A DNA stretch of 64,000 nt from JAAYJR01 sp964611525 (GTDB lineage Bacteria > Bacteroidota > Bacteroidia > Bacteroidales > Prolixibacteraceae): NCBI GenBank assembly GCA_964611525.1, contig CAZTAL010000120.1:1-64000 (forward strand), given 5' to 3'. This document shows positions 1 through 7,076 of this stretch, piece after piece. Numbering within the stretch: position 1 is the first letter of the stretch; each line of letters opens with the position of its first letter. The notes under the pieces are model-generated. The model was given only the letters and a program-made list of their open reading frames with translations, did no database searches and was not told the DNA's origin. The position numbers and the translations under genes were made by a program.

Positions 1-1
1 G

Positions 2-182
2 GACACTTCATTGGTACTTGATGAAAACGGGATAGCACATTTAACTATGGAAATGGTTGTTACTGACTATGGAGATATATGTGGTGTTGACACTGTTATA
101 GTTGATCCCATGGATTTTGACTGTGAGATGACAGGAGATAATGAAGTCACAGTGACGGTCATTGATAAAACCGGCAACCAGG
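2..182 (+). CDS. Fragment of Ig/HYR-like repeat protein, open at the left edge
   Basis: The frame is open from the left edge of the window and reads as one unit of an immunoglobulin-like or HYR-like repeat. It shows the pattern LDENGIAHLTMEMV, then a central CGVD, then FDCEMTGDNEVTVTVIDKTGN. Such units build large secreted adhesins of Bacteroidota, often with a type IX sorting domain. Similarity to the repeat stops near base 180. The remaining codons up to the stop at 209-211 are the antisense of an esterase fragment on the other strand, so the true gene is cut here. Function beyond a cell-surface repeat cannot be inferred. Confidence 0.5.
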
Positions 183-493
183 GACTGCGATCTGACATAA
201 TCGGTAGTTAAGTCGACCGGGCCATATATGTCAACTACCGCTTTGATCCGGCGTCTCTCTTCTAGTGTTTCAAGGTTTTCATTTTGCCCGGAAAATTCAT
301 TCCATCCATAGCCAGCCAACATTGATAAATGTGCACCGGCCGAACCACCTATCAGTGCAATCCGGCCGGGATCATAACCATATTTTTTACTATTACCGAA
401 TAACCATTCTACTGCATCAGAGACATCTTCAATAGCAGCTGGATAAATACTGTCTCTTACCAGAGTGAATAAGTGGTTATTATATTTATAGTT
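183..493 (-). pseudogene. Internal fragment of an alpha/beta-hydrolase esterase
   Basis: The minus strand encodes a stretch typical of the BD-FAE/acetyl-esterase family of alpha/beta hydrolases. It has YPAAIEDVSDAVEWL, the nucleophile elbow GGSAGAHLS and a following VVDIYGPVDLTT. Homology ends near base 183, where the Ig-like repeat begins. On the upstream side the frame runs straight into the TAG stop of the ceramidase-like gene at 497-499, and no start codon is present. The N-terminal oxyanion region (usually HGGG) and the C-terminal Asp/His are missing. It is a remnant or an assembly join, not a working enzyme. Confidence 0.6.
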
Positions 494-496
494 ACT

Positions 497-2056
497 CTAT
501 TGATATTTAAATATTTCCAGCATTTTCTTTAAATTTGCATGAATAACCGGAGCTGTCTCGGGTCCCAGTGAATTTTCCTCACCATAGGGAGAGTCTTTTC
601 TCCTATATGTGTATGGAGATTTCACATCCCACTGACTCTTAGGAATAATATATCCGATCTCATCATTTGCCAGGCCGATTACAAATTTATATTTGCCAGA
701 CATCATCTCTCTTACCGGAGGAATCTCCAGAGGCTCAACATTAAAATCTCTGCCTTCGGGAGCTTCGATTCCGCCATTGATAATTTCAGGATATATTTCT
801 CCCGGAAGAGTAACGAATGTAAGGGAACCAATACGGAATACTGCAAGTTCGGTACGGACTTTCATCCAGCCGGAAGTACCCCTGTCCATGACTCCAAGAG
901 CGGTTGCCAGCTTAAAAAGAGTATTATCCACCGGTAATGAAATAGTGCGAACAATTAAAGATATCGCTGCAGAATCAATTTTTTCAACCGGATTTTCCAT
1001 TGCTTCCAGGACCAACAGAGAAAGATGATCTCCCTGTAAAGATGTTTTTTCAAACGTAGCGTCCTTAATTTCCTTCTCCGAAAAAGGATCTTTAACTGCA
1101 AGACTTGGGTGAGTGGTCATTAATCCGCCAATTGCACCATTAAGATAAACAGCAACTCCCCCAACACCGGGTTTCACTAGACTGTCACCACTGAATACGC
1201 CTCTCTCGACTCCCTCACGGACAAAATGAGGGAAATCGGAAGAAATCAATAAATTTTCGCTCCAAAGGGTTTCCGGATGATTTCCCCATGCTATCAGAGA
1301 ACCCAGGGTTTGATCTTTATTTTTGTCAACTGCCCTTATAATCCGCAACCCCGAATCAAAAACTTCTGGTTCACGGGTATCCTTAACAAGTGAAATTGCA
1401 CCGGTCATATCTTCCGAAATCTCAAACCTTACCGGACAAATATTTTCAACAGCAGTTTGTATCGACTCGATAATCCGGTTCTTGACATACTTCAGATATT
1501 CCCCGTCAACACCGCTTCTAATATAAGATCTTCCCCACATTCCCAATAGATCTGGCCCTTCGTGAGTATGAGTCGAGGCTATTATGGTGTAGGTTATACC
1601 AAGGTCATCCCTTATCATTTTTCTTACGTCAACAATATCATCATGCATGAAACCTATTGCATCAAGAATTACAATGGCTAATCTTGTTTTCCCGTCATCA
1701 ATTATCATTGCTCTGGCCCAGATATCGTCATGAACTCCATTGGCTGCTCTCTTATTACTAAATCCGGCTATCCAGACCGCATCAAACTTTCCATTCCCGT
1801 TCCTGTCAGTATAGGTATCACCATCAGCCGGATCATACTTTGCATCGTTATTCTTATCTGTCCACCTGTCAGGCACTTCCGGAGTGATGCTGACAGCAGC
1901 AAATCCGGCATTCAATCTTCCCGATCTGTTGCTTATTATCTCCATATCTGCCTTATACCCCGGATGCCGGTCTTTCATATTAACAAAAAACAAAATCGCG
2001 ATACTGACTACCAAAAGGATCAGTATCATTAAAAAAATAAATAAGACTTTTTTCAT
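497..2056 (-). CDS. Neutral/alkaline ceramidase-like hydrolase
   Basis: The 519-residue product starts with a hydrophobic signal anchor (residues 4-25) and then shows the neutral ceramidase N-terminal signature NAGFAAVSITP near residue 49. A THTHEGPD motif (His163, His165) and AWGNHPETL later match the zinc-site histidines of that family. Known members cleave the amide bond of ceramide, but many environmental Bacteroidota homologues have no tested substrate. An insert at residues 67-92 holds two DxNxD-like loops (DKNNDAKYD, DRNGNGKFD) that look calcium-binding. The ATG at 2056 is chosen over longer alternatives because it begins a clean MKK signal segment. The gene lies 94 bp downstream of the BNR-ChbG gene. 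Family confident, substrate unknown. Confidence 0.8.
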   Translation of the reverse strand: MKKVLFIFLMILILLVVSIAILFFVNMKDRHPGYKADMEIISNRSGRLNAGFAAVSITPEVPDRWTDKNNDAKYDPADGDTYTDRNGNGKFDAVWIAGFSNKRAANGVHDDIWARAMIIDDGKTRLAIVILDAIGFMHDDIVDVRKMIRDDLGITYTIIASTHTHEGPDLLGMWGRSYIRSGVDGEYLKYVKNRIIESIQTAVENICPVRFEISEDMTGAISLVKDTREPEVFDSGLRIIRAVDKNKDQTLGSLIAWGNHPETLWSENLLISSDFPHFVREGVERGVFSGDSLVKPGVGGVAVYLNGAIGGLMTTHPSLAVKDPFSEKEIKDATFEKTSLQGDHLSLLVLEAMENPVEKIDSAAISLIVRTISLPVDNTLFKLATALGVMDRGTSGWMKVRTELAVFRIGSLTFVTLPGEIYPEIINGGIEAPEGRDFNVEPLEIPPVREMMSGKYKFVIGLANDEIGYIIPKSQWDVKSPYTYRRKDSPYGEENSLGPETAPVIHANLKKMLEIFKYQ

Positions 2057-2091
2057 GAAAGATTCATTATTACTGTTAATAATTTTATAAG

Positions 2092-2117
2092 ATAATATTG
2101 AACCAGATTCTTCCAAC
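2092..2117 (-). promoter_or_regulatory. Leader motif TTCAATATTAT upstream of the ceramidase-like gene
   Basis: On the minus strand TTCAATATTAT lies 35 nt before the start codon and is preceded by GTTGGAAGAATCTGG. The same 11-mer precedes the GH92 gene, and close variants precede the genes starting at 6528 and 18566. It could be an operator or an initially transcribed leader. The role is inferred from recurrence only. Confidence 0.3.
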
Positions 2118-2150
2118 TGTGAAGGTCAAAGTAATACAAAAAATTTCAGG

Positions 2151-4286
2151 TTACTGTTTGCTTCCAAACCGTTCCATGATCTCACGCCATGTTGTAATTA
2201 TAATATCGTTTTCCTCAAAGAAGCTGATCACCTCAGGATCTTCAAACATTTTTGCTTCCCAAACCCTTTGTTGCCATGAGCCTGTAATGGTCTTGAGATT
2301 TTCAGTTTCAACAGAAGGATGAAAAATAATCTCGGTAAGGCCAGAGTCTAAAGATTCTACCAGCTTGAAAAAATTGTCCTTTTTTTCCTGATAGGTTTTT
2401 CCCCGGGGTACGCTTCCAAAATTATCGAGTCTTGGAAGCGCATAATCATTAAGTAAACTGATAACTTGTTTATTAACAGGATAGCCTTCCTTCATGTATA
2501 CAGCTGCGACATCAGGATTAGACAAATCAATTGCGTTGGCAGGAATTTTATATTCTTCAGCAACCTTCAGAAAAACCTTCAAAAAATCGTAAGAACCATA
2601 CAGTGTTCCCATATGTGTATCGATATGAGTAGGTGTGAGTCCCATATCCAATATCATATCAATTTGTGTTCGTATTTCAGTGTCAACTTCCTGTGGAGTA
2701 GCATTCATAACTACTTCGGGCACATCATGCCACATTTTGCCATCAGGATCAATTAGTCCCGGCACCTTGGAATCCTCTGTCACAGGTCCCCACCGATAAT
2801 CTTTCCATTCACTTGTCAGCGTCAGATGAACCCCTATGTCTGCCTGGGGCTGTGATTTCACCCATTCAATGAATTCTCCTGCGAAAGGACATGGCATCAT
2901 AACTGCACCGGACATAATCAATTCATTTTCTATATAATGCTTTCCTGCCTCGTTGGCCTCGGCACACATTCCCAGATCATCCATATGCATCAGCAGTACT
3001 TTCTTACCGCTGGGAAATCCCAGTTTTTCAGCATTTGTTTTGCCTGCATCAGAAATTTTAACCCATGAAGGGTGAAACGAAACATGTTTTATGGTTTTTC
3101 CTTTAGTAGTATGATGAGAATAAGTCAGGTGAACCAAACCGTCTCTGGTTTGAACAGCAGAAGGATACGAAAAACTCCCCTCCCCTTTGGGAACATATTC
3201 GAGGTATCTTCTTCTTTTCCATGTAGCTCCCTCATCTTCAGAAAGGTAAACTGACAACCGGTATCTGCCGTCTTCAAGGTCATTGCAAACCATCAGCCAT
3301 TGGCCGTCATTCAAAGCAAATGCTTCCACACTGGAACCCGGATTGGGAATATCTGTCTTCTTTGATATATTCCATGTATAACCATTATCATGCGAACTGC
3401 TCCGTATGATTCTGCCTGGTGCACCACCATTATCACGCATATAAGCCATAATAGTACCGTCATTTTTAAGCAGCAGGGCAGGCTGAATGTTTCCTCGTCC
3501 GACAATTGGCAGACTTGGCTTCCACAGATCTCCACCATCATCTGAAATCGCCACCAGAGAAACATTAAAACCGTCGGAATAAAGAGGTAAAAGCATTCTT
3601 CCTTCAGGTAAAGTCAACGGCTTTATACGTCCCATCCAGCCAACTTCACGTTTAACAGGATCTTTGGCTGCCTCAATGATCATCTTTTCATATCTGGGCG
3701 CATATTCTGCCCAAGCTAAAGAAGGTGGATCCATTTTTCTGAAACCTTGCTCAATCGCTTTAGGAAATTCATCTTCCGGTTTTAAAAGTATAAGGTCCTG
3801 CCAATCCCAACGGGGCGGACCCTCTCTCATATAATCTGTAGAAATGCGAGTTCTGAGCAATGATGATTCCCACCGGTTGGCAACAACAGCAATCCATGTC
3901 AAATGCAACCGTTCTTTTTCATCAAGGAAAAGCACAGGATTGCAATCGGGATTACCCGGCGTATCGGCCATTAAAAATGGGTGGCTCCATCCGGTTTGAC
4001 CTTTTTTTAATCTTGCCCCTTTAATTAAAACATCATTAGCAGTGCGCTCTCCCGAACCTTCAAACCAGCAGCAGAGCAAATCGCCATTTGGCAATTCCAA
4101 AATACAACTGCTATGAACATGTTTCTCCTGTTCAGGGAAAATATATTCAAAATGAAATGAATTCGGTGAATTCAATTGTGTATACGACATTAATGGTAGC
4201 GTGAATAAAATTGATAGAATAAAAAAATGCCGGCAATCAGCCAGACAGGTCTTTACTAATAATAGAAGGATGATAAATTTCTTCAT
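2151..4286 (-). CDS. Sialidase-like BNR domain fused to ChbG/YdjC-like deacetylase
   Basis: The 711-residue product has two enzyme-like halves. Residues about 45-405 form a BNR/sialidase-type beta-propeller with Asp-box-like turns (SDDGGDLW at 248, SHDNGYTW at 298, SEDEGATW at 349). Residues about 418-705 match the ChbG/YdjC carbohydrate deacetylase family, with the metal motif HMDDLGM (Asp436, Asp437), GVHLTLTSEW (His487) and HIDTHMGT. ChbG removes an acetyl group from chitooligosaccharides; the sugar cleaved here is unknown. The N-terminus has two hydrophobic stretches, the second (20-36) ending like a signal peptide. Twenty bases separate it from the upstream gene, so co-transcription is likely. 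The two domains join with almost no linker. Confidence 0.8.
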   Translation of the reverse strand: MKKFIILLLLVKTCLADCRHFFILSILFTLPLMSYTQLNSPNSFHFEYIFPEQEKHVHSSCILELPNGDLLCCWFEGSGERTANDVLIKGARLKKGQTGWSHPFLMADTPGNPDCNPVLFLDEKERLHLTWIAVVANRWESSLLRTRISTDYMREGPPRWDWQDLILLKPEDEFPKAIEQGFRKMDPPSLAWAEYAPRYEKMIIEAAKDPVKREVGWMGRIKPLTLPEGRMLLPLYSDGFNVSLVAISDDGGDLWKPSLPIVGRGNIQPALLLKNDGTIMAYMRDNGGAPGRIIRSSSHDNGYTWNISKKTDIPNPGSSVEAFALNDGQWLMVCNDLEDGRYRLSVYLSEDEGATWKRRRYLEYVPKGEGSFSYPSAVQTRDGLVHLTYSHHTTKGKTIKHVSFHPSWVKISDAGKTNAEKLGFPSGKKVLLMHMDDLGMCAEANEAGKHYIENELIMSGAVMMPCPFAGEFIEWVKSQPQADIGVHLTLTSEWKDYRWGPVTEDSKVPGLIDPDGKMWHDVPEVVMNATPQEVDTEIRTQIDMILDMGLTPTHIDTHMGTLYGSYDFLKVFLKVAEEYKIPANAIDLSNPDVAAVYMKEGYPVNKQVISLLNDYALPRLDNFGSVPRGKTYQEKKDNFFKLVESLDSGLTEIIFHPSVETENLKTITGSWQQRVWEAKMFEDPEVISFFEENDIIITTWREIMERFGSKQ

Positions 4287-4305
4287 GATTGTATTTTAAA
4301 ATAAT

Positions 4306-6528
4306 TTAATCTTTGATAACTCCGAGGAATCTCCCCAGCCAGTATGGCAGCAGCCAGATATCTCCTGCACTAAATTCTGAAGTCCCGTTACTCCCTGTCC
4401 TGTCGAGCCGGAACATATTTGTATTATGGCGCTGCACAGGTCGCTCATCGGGAGGCAGTACCTCTGCAATTGTCTGGTCTCTGAAATTCTCTCCAATTAA
4501 TTCAATGTCTTTACGGTGACTATTCCTAATATTCCACTGTATCAGATCAAGCGGGTGTTCCTGCAGGTACCATATGGCATTGTCGAGATCAAATTCATTG
4601 CTAACCATCGCAGTAAATAAATTCCACAATCCATCTCTTTCAGGACGTTCAATTTGCCAGTGATCTATTATACTCTTTCTGTACATAGCCTGAAGAGAAT
4701 CATTAAATGCATATCGGTAGAGCCCCCAGTAACCGAGAAAATACATTTCATCATCAGAGTGGTTCCATGATCCTGACAACATCCTGCTCCAGTCGTCAGC
4801 ATCTTCAGGTGCTCTTCCGATTTCCGCCATAGGACGCATCAGATTTTCCAGGTACCCATGTTCATATATCAGTTCAAAAACTTTATTCCTGTATATTTCT
4901 TTACCTGTGAAATGATACGCTGTTTGCAACATTGAAATAATATTGGAACTGTTTAGTTTCCGGTCGCCAACCATAGCAGGACGGGCATTAACATACTCGG
5001 GATTCCATCTTCCCCACATAGTTGGTTTTCCATCATAGTCCACCAAATACAGATCATTATCCACGACATGCTGCATTAATTTATCAATCAGGGTTACTGC
5101 CTTAGTGCGCAAGGAATCCACATCTATAAGTTCAGCCATAGCCCCCAGAACAAAAATATGACCTATAGCTTCATCACTGCTTGTGGTGGCCTTCCAGTCC
5201 CATTCAGGATCAGAGGAATGCTGCCATCGTTCAGGATTGGAAAGTACTTCAATAAATCCGCTTCTCTCAAATGAACGGGACGGAAGGCCTTCAACAGGAT
5301 TTATCGTATACAAACGCTCTATGGCAGCAAGTGAACTGATGCAATTCTTTAAAGCTTCATCCGACTTTGTAACTGCATATCTGAAAATCTGACTGCCAAG
5401 ATACATGGCAGTCCAGAGGCCATCATTGTCGGAATCACTTAAATATCCTGTCGACAGGTTACCACCGTTCATTCCGCTAAGCGAAGCGTTAAAACCGTAA
5501 CGAATGTGACGAAGACGTACCTGTTTTTCAAAAATATCAGCCTTTTCTTTCAGGGTCATTTCCCTGAAACATATTTGTCCCAAACCTTTATCCGTCAATA
5601 TCAGAACCGAACCATCAGGTCCCTCTGCAATATCAATTACCTGATTCCCGGGAAGCCAGCGTTCTCCGTAATAATAATTGAACTTACCGTCATCTCTCAA
5701 CATGAAAGCACCCTGTGCAGAACCAAACCACGCCTTATCATTTACTTCTCTTACAACAGAAATTTCAGTACAGGGCAAATCTCTCCTTATACCTACTGAC
5801 TGATTTCCGGTAATATTATCAATTTCAATATATCCATCCCTTGTGCCAATAATGGTTTTGTCACTATAAGGAATTATATCAAAAGCTGTAAATCCGGTTC
5901 CCTCGAATATCTTTTCCAACTTACCCGATTCTGCCGAAAAAGAGCTGAGGGATGTTGGTGTCAAAATCCTGAATAATTTATCTTCAGGGTAAAATTTCAT
6001 GTCTATTACCTTTTCAGAAAACTCTTCCTTCCATAATAACCCTGAAGTATTTATGCATTTAAGTAATTGACTGTCAGAAATAAGAAACACAAAATCGTTT
6101 CCGCCTGCAAAAATCTTTGCTTCAGTCATCTGATGCTTTAAATGAAGTTTCCCTGACCAGGCATTGGCTAAAACTGCCTCTTCATCGAGATAAACAAACT
6201 GATCTTTGTATACCAAAAGACCGGAAATATTTTCCCGGGCCAAAGGACGGTATGTATTGTCTGTTTCCAAAGTACCGGGATACAGAAAAGCTCCCCCATA
6301 AGGATGAAGAAGTCCTAGGGATGACAGCACCTGAATTTTCCCGTTGCGGTCGGCTCCAACTTTTTTGAGTGACACACCAGATTGATTGAAAAAATATTTA
6401 ATACTGTAATCCTGCCTGAAAGGCACATCAAGGTATACCGATTTTACAGTACTGACGGCAAATACGTGAATAATACCTAATATAAAAAAGAAATACACAC
6501 TAACTATAAGGAAATAATATTTCTTCAT
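4306..6528 (-). CDS. Secreted propeller plus six-hairpin-like protein, unknown function
   Basis: The 740-residue product has an N-terminal membrane or signal segment (residues 4-24). A region of about 300 residues follows with short repeated beta-rich blades such as GTRDGYIEID and GSAQGAFMLRDDG, like the propellers of hybrid two-component sensors. The C-terminal part (about 340-735) is helix-rich, with SDSDNDGLWTAMYLG at 364 and TTSSDEAIGHIF at 448, which looks like an (alpha/alpha)6 six-hairpin glycosidase or epimerase fold. No catalytic assignment can be made by eye. It heads the minus-strand run that continues into the BNR-ChbG and ceramidase-like genes, so it probably acts on the same glycan. 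The family is not one I can name. Confidence 0.6.
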   Translation of the reverse strand: MKKYYFLIVSVYFFFILGIIHVFAVSTVKSVYLDVPFRQDYSIKYFFNQSGVSLKKVGADRNGKIQVLSSLGLLHPYGGAFLYPGTLETDNTYRPLARENISGLLVYKDQFVYLDEEAVLANAWSGKLHLKHQMTEAKIFAGGNDFVFLISDSQLLKCINTSGLLWKEEFSEKVIDMKFYPEDKLFRILTPTSLSSFSAESGKLEKIFEGTGFTAFDIIPYSDKTIIGTRDGYIEIDNITGNQSVGIRRDLPCTEISVVREVNDKAWFGSAQGAFMLRDDGKFNYYYGERWLPGNQVIDIAEGPDGSVLILTDKGLGQICFREMTLKEKADIFEKQVRLRHIRYGFNASLSGMNGGNLSTGYLSDSDNDGLWTAMYLGSQIFRYAVTKSDEALKNCISSLAAIERLYTINPVEGLPSRSFERSGFIEVLSNPERWQHSSDPEWDWKATTSSDEAIGHIFVLGAMAELIDVDSLRTKAVTLIDKLMQHVVDNDLYLVDYDGKPTMWGRWNPEYVNARPAMVGDRKLNSSNIISMLQTAYHFTGKEIYRNKVFELIYEHGYLENLMRPMAEIGRAPEDADDWSRMLSGSWNHSDDEMYFLGYWGLYRYAFNDSLQAMYRKSIIDHWQIERPERDGLWNLFTAMVSNEFDLDNAIWYLQEHPLDLIQWNIRNSHRKDIELIGENFRDQTIAEVLPPDERPVQRHNTNMFRLDRTGSNGTSEFSAGDIWLLPYWLGRFLGVIKD

Positions 6529-6551
6529 TGTATGCCTTTTACAAATTCATA

Positions 6552-6569
6552 ATAATATTGACTCCGAAA
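6552..6569 (-). promoter_or_regulatory. Leader motif TCGGAGTCAATATTAT upstream of the propeller protein
   Basis: The minus strand reads TTTCGGAGTCAATATTAT, 23 nt before the ATG at 6528. It resembles TTTGGAGCGGATTCAATATTAT-type sequence before the GH92 gene, with a shorter gap between GGAG and TCAATATTAT. The regulatory role is inferred. Confidence 0.3.
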
Positions 6570-6651
6570 AGTCTAAAAATAAAAATATCTCAAAAATGTC
6601 ATATTGATAAAAAATGTAAATATTTGAATATCAATATTTTTAAATTCATGC

Positions 6652-6773
6652 TCAATTACTTTTTATTAAAATATGATGATAAAATATACTTTTGGGAGTG
6701 CGTTCAATTTTGTTTAATTACTTTTTTTGAAATTTGATGATGAAAAATACTATTTTGAATGCACTCAATATTT
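6652..6773 (+). repeat. Two-unit tandem repeat, period 61 bp
   Basis: Two degenerate units align with a period of 61 bp: each runs from AATTACTTTTT through GATGAT and then ATAC(T/TA)TTTG-like sequence to TGC..TCAAT. Unit 1 contains TACTTTTGGGAGTGCGTTCAAT at 6688 onward in two abutting blocks, and unit 2 contains TACTATTTTGAATGCACTCA. The first unit includes TACTTTTG, a match to the Bacteroidota -7 consensus TAnnTTTG, so duplicated promoter sequence is one explanation. Confidence 0.5.
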
Positions 6774-6991
6774 AAAATAAAAATCTAAAATGAAGATATG
6801 TTCCAATTCCACTTTAGATATTTAGATTATATATAAAGATAAAATATAAATCACATTAATCATAATGAATTTATAAATTTGTAAATCAATATTCAATTTT
6901 TCCCGTAAAGTGGTAAGAGAAGAAAATATTATAAATATCAAAATAATTTTAGAACATAAATTATTGTATATCAATGTATTAAATCAATATT

Positions 6992-7051
6992 TATTAATTG
7001 TTTATATGATTTAGTGACAAAATTTACTATTTGGAGCGGATTCAATATTAT
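6992..7051 (+). repeat. Third diverged copy of the 61-bp repeat, with leader motif
   Basis: This stretch aligns with the tandem units 220 bp upstream: TTATTAATTG, a GATTTAGTGACAAAAT block, TTTACTATTTGGAGCGG and then ATTCAATATTAT. It ends 25 nt before the GH92 start codon. Its final part is the clearest copy of the GGAG...TTCAATATTAT motif seen before other genes of the region. Confidence 0.45.
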
Positions 7052-7076
7052 AACCTTAAAAAATAAAAAGTAAAAC

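Larger units (their letters stand above)
6529..7076. other. 548-bp AT-rich divergent intergenic region
   Basis: This gap separates the divergently transcribed propeller protein and the GH92 gene. No coding region or RNA gene is recognisable. It contains a 61-bp-period tandem repeat at 6652-6773, a third diverged copy next to the GH92 start, and leader motifs before both genes. It must hold promoters for both directions, but no complete TTTG-N19-TAnnTTTG pair was found. Confidence 0.6.
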
